This document shows, piece by piece, positions 10,715-18,928 of a stretch of 45,662 nucleotides of DNA. Numbering within the stretch: position 1 is the first letter of the stretch; each line of letters begins with the position of its first letter. The DNA comes from an uncultured Myxococcales bacterium (lineage in GTDB: Bacteria; Myxococcota_A; Bradymonadia; UBA7976; VGTA01). The translations under genes were made by a program, and so were the position numbers. The DNA is taken from positions 1-45,662 of the forward strand of contig CAKZRU010000009.1 of assembly GCA_937146725.1 (NCBI GenBank), written 5' to 3'. The notes beneath the pieces were generated by a model that was given only the letters and a program-made list of their open reading frames with translations, made no database searches and was not told the origin of the DNA.

Positions 10715-10754
10715 AGTGGTATTGTCACTTACATAAAATCATTGATTTACCACT
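10715..10754 (+). promoter_or_regulatory. Long-loop inverted repeat abutting the start of the next gene
   Basis: AGTGGTA (10715-10721) and TACCACT (10748-10754) form a perfect 7-bp inverted repeat with a 26-nt loop. The right arm ends one base before the ATG at 10756, and no Shine-Dalgarno is visible there. It may modulate translation, or it may be chance. Confidence 0.2.
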
Positions 10755-10755
10755 T

Positions 10756-11532
10756 ATGAATGACCCCATCATGAATGATCACAGCCTTACTTGGTCAAAT
10801 ATATTTTCCCGTTCATGGCTCCTGCTTTGTTATGCCTTATTTATGACAATCTGCTTGGTGCTTTGTGGTTTATTGTCACTTTCATCACCAAAACAAGACA
10901 GCAGTAAACTTGCGGCTAACCTTAAAGAATCCAGCTTGGGTAAAGCCACGAAGCCTGTTGAATTACCCGAATGGCTTATTCCGGAACCCTTGCCCTTCCC
11001 AAAAGTAGCGGTCTTGCCCAATGCTGTTAAAAAACGTTTTAAAATTCCAGAAGCAGAGTTCACCTTGGCTATTCAACATCCTGCTTCTTGGGAGCTTTTA
11101 CCTATTGCCGGCGATACTGTACGCTTTCAAGATCCACAGCAAAACCCTCAACAGGGGCAAGAGTATGTATCTTTTTCCGCAGGATGCTTTGGTGATTGTG
11201 AAAAGCTCGAAACAAATATTGCTGAAAGCCTAGCTCAACATGTTGAGCGCGATTATCATCGTGGCTTGGATCCACGTGTATTACATTGGTATGTACATCA
11301 TAAAACTTGGGTAGAATACTCACTTTTATACCGACAAGGCGATGGAACAGCTTGGATGATCGGAAGTTCTTTACGCTGGTCATCAGAGTGGCTCAATGTT
11401 TTAAAGTGTACATATAGAGCACCGGTCAACTTTCCATATGAAAACGAAGAAGTTTTACATTTAGCTTGGGATAATTGGGCCGGCGAGTTTATCAGATATT
11501 GCAGAAATTATGAGGTACTCTCTTGGGACTAA
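10756..11532 (+). CDS. Membrane-anchored protein of unknown function (258 aa)
   Basis: One strong transmembrane segment (about residues 20-45, LLLCYALFMTICLVLCGLL) is followed by a ~25-residue polar linker, a Pro-rich stretch and a ~190-residue soluble domain. The topology is that of an inner-membrane-anchored protein with a periplasmic C-terminal domain. The soluble part contains a CFGDC pair, two more Cys near the C-terminus and many Trp and Tyr residues, and reads as a compact alpha/beta fold. I do not recognise the family. It lies 50 nt after the giant PKD gene, and its last codons overlap the TTG start of the glycosyltransferase gene by 10 nt, so the three genes are probably co-transcribed. 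A second in-frame ATG lies 15 nt downstream of the first. A role in assembling or modifying the giant protein is only an inference from position. Confidence 0.7.
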   Translation: MNDPIMNDHSLTWSNIFSRSWLLLCYALFMTICLVLCGLLSLSSPKQDSSKLAANLKESSLGKATKPVELPEWLIPEPLPFPKVAVLPNAVKKRFKIPEAEFTLAIQHPASWELLPIAGDTVRFQDPQQNPQQGQEYVSFSAGCFGDCEKLETNIAESLAQHVERDYHRGLDPRVLHWYVHHKTWVEYSLLYRQGDGTAWMIGSSLRWSSEWLNVLKCTYRAPVNFPYENEEVLHLAWDNWAGEFIRYCRNYEVLSWD

Positions 11533-13217
11533 GCTCATTTTTTACCCAAGGTCAGCACACTTTATTGTTGAGCTCAAAACTCAGCTTAAAGCATCATGCC
11601 TGTGGGCTCTTATTTGCATTTATATATACTACGTATTTGATCACAACCTCCGCTTGGATTGGTATTCCCCGAGATGAAAGCATCTACTTTTATGCTGCTG
11701 ATCGTTTCGTCGATTGGTTTACGCTGATTCCTAAACTAGGTTGGTCTGCATTTTCGGACCAAGCGATCTATGATGGTTTTAAAGTGAATCATGAGCATCC
11801 GATGCTCATGAAGATGTTTTTTGGCTTAAGCCATCACTATTTACATGTAAAGTGGACACTCATTAGCGACCCTATTTTAGCCTATCGTTTACCTACCATG
11901 CTACTTGCTGGCTTTACAGTCTATCTCACCAGTCTACTCGGAAGCATGCTTGGTGGTCTATGGCTCGGCTTAACAAGTCCACTCTTTTTGATGGGGATGC
12001 CTCGCTTATTTTTTCATGCGCATCTCGCTTGCTTTGACCTGCCGGTGACCGCTATGTGGCTTTTGATTGCCATGGCATATTTATGGGCTTGGCAAAGTCG
12101 GATATGGATCATTGGTTCAGGGATTGCCCTTGGTCTTGGTCTAGCAACCAAGCTCAATGCTTTTTTTGCCCCTTTCTTCTTACTTTTATTAAGTATTTAT
12201 CACCTTGTACAAATTAAAGTCGTAGAAGAACGCAAGCGCTGGTTAAAACATTATATAGCCGTTGCGCTTTCGATGATCTTTTTGGGCTTGGCAGTCTTTT
12301 GGTTACATTGGCCTTGGCTCTATGATCAAACTTGGTCTCGCTTACAAGAGTATATTTCATTTCATGCTCGCCATGTTCACTATCCGGTCGATTATTTAGG
12401 TACCCTTTATCATGGTCCTCCCTTCCCCATACATTTCCCCTTTGTATTCACCTTATTTACACTTCCGGTAGCCTGCCTGTTTTTAGGGACTATTGGCATT
12501 GCTAAGCTCATCATTAGTGCTTGGCAACGCTGGCGAAAACGTGATGAGACCTTACCGATTGAGCTTTTTTTGCTTATCAATTGTTTGGCGCCTATATTCA
12601 TCATCGCCTTGCCTAATACTCCTATTTTTGGGGGAACTAAGCATTGGATGCCAAGTATGCCTTTTTTCTCGGTAATTGCGGCGTTTGCCCTGTTGCAAAC
12701 AATCAAAAAAATTGAGTTTTTAAAGCAACGAACAGTAAAAGCACTCGTTATTTTTTGCTTAGTTACCCCAGGTTTATGGCTCACTCACGAATATGGAGCT
12801 CATGGACCCGCATGGTATAACTCTATTGCTGGTGGTGCACCAGGTGCTGCAGAGATGAGAATGCCTAGAAACTTTTGGGGATACAGTAGCGTAGAAATGC
12901 TTCCGTGGCTTAATCAACAAGATCAAGATCTAACAGCTGTTTTTTGGCATAATGCCACCGGTATTGCTGTGCATCATTACAAAAAAGCTCATTGGCTCAA
13001 CCGCAATGTCCAATCAACAGGAGATTGGACCTATCCGTATGCTGATTGGGCCTTATATCATCATCAGCAAGAAAAGTTACCTGAAGAGGTCGACTTGTGG
13101 TGGCGTTATGGAACCGCCTTACCCGTTGAGGGCTACTTTATTGAAGGCGTCCAACAGATCGGAGTATATGGTTCTCAAGAGGCACAAAAGTCTTTAAATA
13201 ACTCGCTTATGGAGTAG
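11523..13217 (+). CDS. GT-C glycosyltransferase of the PMT/ArnT (GT39/GT83-like) type
   Basis: A polytopic membrane protein of about 564 residues with roughly ten hydrophobic segments over the first ~410 residues and a soluble C-terminal ~150 residues. The first periplasmic loop carries IPRDESIYFY, the Asp-Glu pair (residues 51-52) typical of polyprenyl-phosphate-sugar-dependent GT-C enzymes. Long aromatic loops (HHYLHVKW, FHARHVHYPVDY) and the conserved-looking PNTPIFGGTKHW segment also fit. Family members move a sugar from a lipid-phosphate carrier onto protein or lipid A on the periplasmic face. The start used is the TTG that overlaps the upstream gene by 10 nt (translational coupling); a downstream TTG is possible. 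The 3' end overlaps the convergent lipoprotein gene by 11 bp. The acceptor is unknown; the adjacent giant secreted protein is an attractive candidate. Confidence 0.8.
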   Translation: MGLSSFFTQGQHTLLLSSKLSLKHHACGLLFAFIYTTYLITTSAWIGIPRDESIYFYAADRFVDWFTLIPKLGWSAFSDQAIYDGFKVNHEHPMLMKMFFGLSHHYLHVKWTLISDPILAYRLPTMLLAGFTVYLTSLLGSMLGGLWLGLTSPLFLMGMPRLFFHAHLACFDLPVTAMWLLIAMAYLWAWQSRIWIIGSGIALGLGLATKLNAFFAPFFLLLLSIYHLVQIKVVEERKRWLKHYIAVALSMIFLGLAVFWLHWPWLYDQTWSRLQEYISFHARHVHYPVDYLGTLYHGPPFPIHFPFVFTLFTLPVACLFLGTIGIAKLIISAWQRWRKRDETLPIELFLLINCLAPIFIIALPNTPIFGGTKHWMPSMPFFSVIAAFALLQTIKKIEFLKQRTVKALVIFCLVTPGLWLTHEYGAHGPAWYNSIAGGAPGAAEMRMPRNFWGYSSVEMLPWLNQQDQDLTAVFWHNATGIAVHHYKKAHWLNRNVQSTGDWTYPYADWALYHHQQEKLPEEVDLWWRYGTALPVEGYFIEGVQQIGVYGSQEAQKSLNNSLME

Positions 13218-14973
13218 GGCGACCGACACAAATCCCGATACAGTCAGCGCCTCCACGGTCTGGGTCACAGTCATCATTGGGGTCATCTATACAGCTCATC
13301 CCATCGGGACAAGTCAAACCAGCAAAGCCGCCGCATTGTATTTGGGCATCACAGGCCCCTTCACGGCTTATGGAAACACCTGCAGCGAAGGCTTCACAAT
13401 CATTTCCATAGGTTTGACCGTCACAACCACAGACTGGTAGATAGACTTGTGGACAAATCCCTTCCCCAATAAGTTGACAGGTCCCAAGCATATCATTGGC
13501 ACCACACATGGCCTCAGGCGGATAAGCACAGAAGGTATTTGCCGGACATTCAACATTGAGACGACCACCACATTCTTGACCTGTTACAGGTGGTTGGCTT
13601 TCACAGTCGTTCCATGACACGCAGGCTCCATAACAGCCATTAATGACTTCGGGTACGGTACCAATAGGACAACGTGGTGGAATGACCTCACAGATCGCCA
13701 GACTTTCATCACGGTTACAGAACTGATCCTCTAAGTCACAGATCCCATCATCATCGGCATCTTGATCACAAACCATAGTGTCTTCACAAGTGCCCATAGT
13801 GCTGATAGAGGTGCCTGCTGCCATGGCAAAGCATTCATTACTATAAGTTTGCCCATTGCAACCACAAACCGGAGTATAAATCTCTGGACAGGCCATATTT
13901 GGGTCAAAAGGCAAACAAACACCTGGAATATCTGAGTTGCCACACATTGCTTCCATCGGGAAATGACAATAGGTATTCGCTGGACATGCATTGGCACCTC
14001 TTACTCCACATAACTCAGGTGGTACAGGTGGTAGGGCTGGCATACATTCAGACCAAGGTACGCACACATCATTATAACAACCATCAATCATTTGGGGAAC
14101 TTCACCTGGAGGACATTCTGGGGCCTGAGGGCGACAACTCTGCATCACATTATCTAAGTTACAAATCGTATCATCTGCATTACAAATCCCATCTCCATCC
14201 GCATCATCAGTACACATAGGAGGCGGTAAATCAGGGCAAGGACCCGCATTAGCTACAGACATTCCGGCCGCATGCGCAAAGCAGTCATTATCATATGTGA
14301 TTCCATCGCAACCACAGACTGGGGCATATTCACGAGTGCAGAGACGATCAGAATCTAAGGGTTCACATACACCAGGTATATCAGTAGCTCCACAAAGCGC
14401 TTCTAGTGGGAATAAGCAAAAGCTTCCTCTTGGACAGGGATCAAGTCCTCGACTTCCACAGAGTTGTGAAACACCGGTTTCTTGGCACTCATAACTTGGT
14501 CCACAGTCTCGGGTACACACCCAGCTGCCAGTTTCCGGATCACATTCACAAGAACTTGGCGTGCATTGATCAGGCACTTCAACACAGCTTTGCCCCTCAT
14601 CACAGCCAGTATCTAGACAAGTTATTGCCGGATTAGGCTCTGCACAAGTCATTACAGGGTCACCGCCCATCACAATATCTCCACCATCTACTGTATCACC
14701 GGCCATTACTGTATCACCGGCCATTACTGTGTCACCGGCCATTACTGTGTCACCGGCCATTACTGTGTCACCGGCCATTACTGTGTCACCGGCCATCACA
14801 GTGTCACCAGCCATCACAGTGTCACCGGCCATTACTGTGTCACCGGCCATCACTGTGTCACCGGCCATTACTGGGTCAATCGGTTCTTCTTCAAACTCAC
14901 AGCCCAACATTCCACAAATAAGATAGGTGGATAATAAGAACCGAGAGTTGAATAATTTACTTCTTTTAAGCAT
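13207..14973 (-). CDS. Lipoprotein with ten MAGDTV repeats and three Kazal-like modules
   Basis: A 588-residue predicted lipoprotein. The signal peptide ends in the lipobox GMLGC (Cys25). A short acidic spacer leads into ten exact MAGDTV hexapeptides (residues 36-95) and two degenerate copies. After a Cys-rich segment, three ~150-residue units alternate. Each has a module with FC.FP.EA.CG and a Kazal-like core (YxPVCGCDGxTYxNxC, ending AAGxS...GxC). The first two cores are followed by a DxDDDGICDxED acidic motif and a PPGEVPxxIxGCYxxxCVPWxxC segment. Kazal domains inhibit serine proteases; here they may protect the surface or simply be a disulfide-rich scaffold. The hexapeptides probably form an extended stalk off the membrane. 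The Shine-Dalgarno AAAGGAGA lies ~7 nt before ATG 14973. The 3' end overlaps the convergent glycosyltransferase gene by 11 bp. The Kazal assignment rests on visible Cys spacing. Confidence 0.8.
   Translation of the reverse strand: MLKRSKLFNSRFLLSTYLICGMLGCEFEEEPIDPVMAGDTVMAGDTVMAGDTVMAGDTVMAGDTVMAGDTVMAGDTVMAGDTVMAGDTVMAGDTVDGGDIVMGGDPVMTCAEPNPAITCLDTGCDEGQSCVEVPDQCTPSSCECDPETGSWVCTRDCGPSYECQETGVSQLCGSRGLDPCPRGSFCLFPLEALCGATDIPGVCEPLDSDRLCTREYAPVCGCDGITYDNDCFAHAAGMSVANAGPCPDLPPPMCTDDADGDGICNADDTICNLDNVMQSCRPQAPECPPGEVPQMIDGCYNDVCVPWSECMPALPPVPPELCGVRGANACPANTYCHFPMEAMCGNSDIPGVCLPFDPNMACPEIYTPVCGCNGQTYSNECFAMAAGTSISTMGTCEDTMVCDQDADDDGICDLEDQFCNRDESLAICEVIPPRCPIGTVPEVINGCYGACVSWNDCESQPPVTGQECGGRLNVECPANTFCAYPPEAMCGANDMLGTCQLIGEGICPQVYLPVCGCDGQTYGNDCEAFAAGVSISREGACDAQIQCGGFAGLTCPDGMSCIDDPNDDCDPDRGGADCIGICVGRPTP
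14689..14868 (-). repeat. Ten tandem 18-bp repeats encoding MAGDTV
   Basis: Ten contiguous 18-bp units lie inside the lipoprotein gene and differ only at a few synonymous positions (for example GTA/GTG for Val, ACA/ACT for Thr). Because the unit is a multiple of three, copy-number changes alter stalk length without breaking the frame. The near-identity points to recent slippage expansion. The degenerate DGGDIV MGGDPV copies just downstream look like older units. Confidence 0.95.
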
Positions 14974-15064
14974 TTAAACGTCTCCTTTTTGGATAAAACC
15001 TAATTAATCTAAAGTAGATCATGAGCCATGATGTAAGAACAAGGGCTTTCTCTAATTTTGATCT

Positions 15065-15871
15065 TTAAGATGATTTTAATGCTCTTTTGACCAGATTGAT
15101 CAAAAGATCGATTTCTGCCTTACGACCTTGAGCACGATAAATAAATGTTCGCAACTTAGTCATCATTTGTCTAGGGCGCTTAGGATTGAGTGCACCTACT
15201 TGTATAGCAAGGTTCTCAAGCTGAGCTAATAAGTAGTTTTGCTGGGCTTGAGTGGCTAAAATAATATCTGTTTTTTCTTGATTATGCATTGAATGAAACC
15301 CTAGCTGCTCTTGTGCGTTATTCTGAGCAACTTTAGCACCTTCACTTAAACTGTTTTGTAAGCCTGCTAAGTTCGCAACAAAAAGCTCATAGCAAATCAA
15401 CTGCACAGCAGCTCCCAAGTTTAATGATGGACAATCCGGATGGGTTGGGATTCTGATATGAGCGTGACAGAGTGACAATTCACTTAGAGTCAAGCCCTTT
15501 GATTCTCGACCAAAGACGATTGCAATTTTTGTATGTTGCTGCTCATCAATTTCTATCCGTAAATATTCTGCCAAGGTGCGGGGACTAAATCTTTTTTGGT
15601 CAACACTTTCTATTTTACCGCTAGTACCGATCACTAAAGTACAGTCAGTCAGTGCACTTTCTAGGTTATCACAAACTTGGGCTTGCTCTAAAATATCCTG
15701 GGCATGAACTGCTCGTGCCCATGCCTCTCGACTATCTTTCTTGTATGGACGCACCAAGGTCAAATGATGAAATCCCATGGTTTTCATAGCCCGAGCACTT
15801 GCCCCAAGATTTCCTGGAGTTTCTGTTTCAACAAGTACAATTTTCAGATACTCGCTTAAGTTTTTTTCCAA
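15065..15871 (-). CDS. trmJ: tRNA (cytidine/uridine-2'-O-)-methyltransferase TrmJ-like (SpoU family)
   Basis: A 268-residue SPOUT-class RNA 2'-O-methyltransferase. The three SpoU motifs are present: NLGASARAMKTMGF near the N-terminus, IVFGRESKGLT in the middle, and SLNLGAAVQLICYEL at the SAM-binding trefoil knot. TrmJ methylates the ribose of nucleotide 32 in tRNA anticodon loops using S-adenosylmethionine and acts as a cytoplasmic dimer. The length and the C-terminal helical extension fit TrmJ better than TrmL or TrmH. The gene lies 91 bp upstream of the Kazal lipoprotein on the same strand and is divergent from the AAA+ regulator, with a ~200-bp AT-rich gap that presumably holds promoters. 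The neighbours give no functional link. Nothing is truncated. Confidence 0.88.
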   Translation of the reverse strand: MEKNLSEYLKIVLVETETPGNLGASARAMKTMGFHHLTLVRPYKKDSREAWARAVHAQDILEQAQVCDNLESALTDCTLVIGTSGKIESVDQKRFSPRTLAEYLRIEIDEQQHTKIAIVFGRESKGLTLSELSLCHAHIRIPTHPDCPSLNLGAAVQLICYELFVANLAGLQNSLSEGAKVAQNNAQEQLGFHSMHNQEKTDIILATQAQQNYLLAQLENLAIQVGALNPKRPRQMMTKLRTFIYRAQGRKAEIDLLINLVKRALKSS

Positions 15872-16074
15872 AGCACAAACTCTCTATAACACACTGTAAA
15901 GAATAACAAATTTAGAAAAGAGACAATGAGTAAAAGCGACAATTTAATTTTTTTGCGCAACAAATCTAGATTTTTGGCGAGAGGTATATGGAAGCTCAAT
16001 AAGTGCTCTTCTTACTTGCCTCTTTGGCTTTACACTTATGCCTTATTCCAAGGCCTCAGCAAAGGATCAATGAA

Positions 16075-17265
16075 ATGCATACCATAAAAAGTTTAAGCTC
16101 TAAGCAGATGAAACAAGATATGACTCTTTATCAGACTGAAGCTCAGATCGGACGGATCAAAGGTAAGGGACTTGGTCTTCAAAAGCTTGTTCAACGCATT
16201 CAACGACTTGCGCCTTCTCAACTCAGCATATTAATTCAAGGTGAAACCGGTAGTGGTAAAGAACTTTGTGCTCAAGCGTTGCATCAACATTCAAAGCAGG
16301 CTCATAAAAAACTCGTTTCTGTAAATTGCGCCGCAATTCCAGGCAATTTATTAAATGCTGAGCTTTTCGGTTCTGAGTCCAATGCTTATACGGGTGCTTG
16401 CCAGCGACAAGGCTTGATCAAAAGTGCTTCGGGAAGTACTTTGTTTCTTGATGAAGTGGCTGATTTATCCCTCACCGCACAAGCGGCCTTGTTACGAGTT
16501 CTTGAATCGGGAGAACTCAGAGCTTTAGGCAGCGATCAAGTGAGTCACGTGGATATTCGTTTGGTGTGTGCGACTCACAAAGATCTCACAGTTCTTGTCC
16601 AAGAAGGCAAGTTTCGCTCAGATCTCTATCATCGAATCACCGGAGCTGTACTTTATTTGCCCCCTTTACGTGAACGTCTAGAAGATTTAGCCGATCTAGT
16701 TTTTGAGTTTAGTCCACAGGTGTTTACACGTTTACAGAGCTGTGCATGGTCTAGACTTAAAGACTTTGCGTGGCCCGGCAATATCAGACAGCTTAAAAAT
16801 GTAATTCACTGCCTTGAAATAGAGTCAATCGAGCCAGAAATATTCGCCAAAGACCTGCCCTTGCCCGCCCATGGCCCTTGGCGTGCCCTGCCCGCAGTTG
16901 ACCAAGAAATAGACTATGAGGTGACCGAAACCGCCAAGCATCTATTGCAGGCATCTGCTGATAAATATTTAGTGACAGGTTCTTTTCCCAAACAGCAATC
17001 TCCTCAACCACCTGCCTCTATGGGGGCTTTGTCCATTAACATAGACAAGCATAATGATCGGACTGCAAATGATGCATCTAGGCTGAAAACCAAGCAGATC
17101 TTTAAGCTATTGCCCCCATTAAGTCTTGATGAGTTTAAGGAAAGCTATGTGCAGTTTGTCGTTGAAAAAAATCAGGGAAATATCTCAAAAAGTGCTGAAG
17201 AGTTAGAAGTCTCACGTTGCTTAATTTACCGAGTTTTACAGGCTCAACAAAAGAAAGTTGCGTAA
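16075..17265 (+). CDS. Sigma-54-type AAA+ transcriptional activator without receiver domain
   Basis: About 397 residues from ATG 16075, preceded by AAAGGA with 8-nt spacing. An in-frame GTG at 16003 would add a hydrophobic 24-residue tail, which I think less likely. After ~25 residues the AAA+ domain begins: Walker A GETGSGKE (~56-63), loop-1 ESNAYTGA (~101-108), Walker B LFLDEV (~123), the arginine-finger region FRSDLYHRITG and sensor II WPGNIRQLKNVI. A ~100-residue low-conservation linker precedes a Fis-type helix-turn-helix (GNISKSAEELEVSRCLIYRVL). These proteins remodel the sigma-54 holoenzyme at enhancer-dependent promoters. There is no receiver, GAF or FHA sensor. The loop departs from the GAFTGA consensus at its first Gly (Asn) and its Phe (Tyr). 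The gene lies 54 nt before the aldehyde dehydrogenase gene and may form a unit with it. Confidence 0.85.
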   Translation: MHTIKSLSSKQMKQDMTLYQTEAQIGRIKGKGLGLQKLVQRIQRLAPSQLSILIQGETGSGKELCAQALHQHSKQAHKKLVSVNCAAIPGNLLNAELFGSESNAYTGACQRQGLIKSASGSTLFLDEVADLSLTAQAALLRVLESGELRALGSDQVSHVDIRLVCATHKDLTVLVQEGKFRSDLYHRITGAVLYLPPLRERLEDLADLVFEFSPQVFTRLQSCAWSRLKDFAWPGNIRQLKNVIHCLEIESIEPEIFAKDLPLPAHGPWRALPAVDQEIDYEVTETAKHLLQASADKYLVTGSFPKQQSPQPPASMGALSINIDKHNDRTANDASRLKTKQIFKLLPPLSLDEFKESYVQFVVEKNQGNISKSAEELEVSRCLIYRVLQAQQKKVA

Positions 17266-17319
17266 ATTAAGACCCCAACTTACACTGCATATTGCCTATC
17301 CCACTAGAAAGCTAGATTT

Positions 17320-18819
17320 ATGCAGACAGCAAACTCAAAATCCTCGACCTTATCTGAACTTATTTTTAAGCAAGCCTTTATTGATGGTACTTGGGTTGAT
17401 GCGCAAAGCAAAGCCAATTTTACGGTCTATAATCCGCTCACTCAAGCCTCAATCACCAAGGTGGCTAACCTGGGGGCTCAAGATGTAGAGTTGGCGATCA
17501 ACGCTGCCCAAGTTGCGCTTGAGTCATGGCGCTCAAAATTACCTAGCGATCGGGCACGCTTATTGATGAAATGGCACGATCTAATCCTTGCTCATCAAGA
17601 CTCTTTGGCTCAATTAATGGTGCTCGAGCAAGGTAAGCCTTATCCTGAAGCACGCGGAGAAGTTAAATATGGAGCAAGCTTTATTAAGTGGTTTGCTGAA
17701 GAAGCACTTCGTGATCAAGGTGCCATTATTCCTCCCTTTGCCAAAGGCCGAAAACTTTTGGTTCTAAGACAAGCTGTGGGGGTCGTTGCTGCTATTACCC
17801 CTTGGAATTTCCCCAATGCTATGATTACTCGTAAATGTGCTCCCGCCTTAGCTGCCGGTTGTACTGTAGTGGTAAAACCTGCTGAAGACACTCCTCTTTC
17901 TGCTCTTGCCTTGGCTGATCTTGCCATAAAAGCGGGTATACCCAAGGGCGTTTTCAATGTGGTGACCTGTGATCGTGAGCAAGCGACCGAAGTAGGTAAG
18001 CTTTTATGCACACATCCACTGGTCCGCAAAGTAGGCTTTACAGGTTCTACAGCCATTGGGAAACTTGTGATGAACATGGCCTCAAGTACGGTCAAAAGAG
18101 TTTCTTTGGAACTAGGTGGCAATGCCCCACTCATTGTTTTTGAAGATGCTGATTTAGACCTTGCTCTCAAAGGTCTGTTTGCGAGCAAATTCCGTAATGC
18201 GGGTCAGACTTGTATTTGTGCAAATCGTATTTTTGTTCATCAAGATGTGATCGAAGACTTTACCCAAAAGCTCATTGCCAAATGTCAAAACTTAAAGCTA
18301 GGTGATGGTGCGAACCCAGAAACTGCCATAGGTCCACTCATTAATCCCCGTGCGATTAAAAGAGTCCAACAGTTACTTTTACAAGCCCAAAAAGATGGCG
18401 CCCACATCCTGTATGGCGGACGTATTTTAGACCAAAATCTGCAAGAGTCTAAGCAGGGTGTTTTTCTTGAACCAACAATTATAACTGGGTTAGACAATCA
18501 TTCAGAGCTTGCTCAAAGCGAACTTTTTGCACCGATTGTGAATTTGATTCCCTTTAATGATGAGAAAGAGGTGATTCAGCAAGCCAATGATACGCCTTAT
18601 GGTCTAGCGGCCTATTTCTTTAGTGAAGACCACCGCCGAATTTGGCGAGTATCTGAGGCCCTCGAATATGGTATGGTTGGGGTCAATGATGGCTCAATCT
18701 CAAGTGCAGTTGCCCCCTTTGGCGGGGTAAAAGAGTCCGGCATCGGTCGAGAAGGTTCTTCTTGGGGCTTGGACGAGTTTATTGAAATGAAATATGTTAT
18801 GCTAGGTGGCTTAAATTAA
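17320..18819 (+). CDS. gabD: NAD(P)-dependent succinate-semialdehyde dehydrogenase family
   Basis: A 499-residue aldehyde dehydrogenase with full family architecture: ITPWNFPNAMITRK (cofactor and substrate entry), VVKPAEDTP (NAD(P)-binding Lys), GFTGSTAIGK, the general-base Glu in VSLELGGNAP (~residue 264), the catalytic Cys in NAGQTCICANR (~298) and the C-terminal PFGGVKESGIGREG. The TPWNFP, TCICANR and ESGIGREGS signatures are typical of GabD-type enzymes, which oxidise succinate semialdehyde to succinate at the end of GABA or 4-hydroxybutyrate breakdown. Related semialdehydes cannot be excluded. No GABA transaminase lies in the window. The gene is 54 nt downstream of the AAA+ activator with no obvious terminator between them. 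The Shine-Dalgarno is weak. Confidence 0.85.
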   Translation: MQTANSKSSTLSELIFKQAFIDGTWVDAQSKANFTVYNPLTQASITKVANLGAQDVELAINAAQVALESWRSKLPSDRARLLMKWHDLILAHQDSLAQLMVLEQGKPYPEARGEVKYGASFIKWFAEEALRDQGAIIPPFAKGRKLLVLRQAVGVVAAITPWNFPNAMITRKCAPALAAGCTVVVKPAEDTPLSALALADLAIKAGIPKGVFNVVTCDREQATEVGKLLCTHPLVRKVGFTGSTAIGKLVMNMASSTVKRVSLELGGNAPLIVFEDADLDLALKGLFASKFRNAGQTCICANRIFVHQDVIEDFTQKLIAKCQNLKLGDGANPETAIGPLINPRAIKRVQQLLLQAQKDGAHILYGGRILDQNLQESKQGVFLEPTIITGLDNHSELAQSELFAPIVNLIPFNDEKEVIQQANDTPYGLAAYFFSEDHRRIWRVSEALEYGMVGVNDGSISSAVAPFGGVKESGIGREGSSWGLDEFIEMKYVMLGGLN

Positions 18820-18928
18820 CATTTTCATATCTCTCTAGAATAGAGACTTAGATATTTCAGACATCATTGAATATTCATTATGTTTTCGCCAAGCTATAGA
18901 CAAACCATAAATCACGGAGTGACCGCTT

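Noticed and set aside
14689..14868. Regular short repeats that could suggest a CRISPR array
   Set aside because: The 18-bp units are contiguous with no spacers, are in frame with the lipoprotein, and encode MAGDTV.
14729..14926. Forward-strand open frame rich in SPAITV repeats
   Set aside because: It is the antisense shadow of the 18-bp repeat array, with no ribosome-binding site and no neighbouring support.
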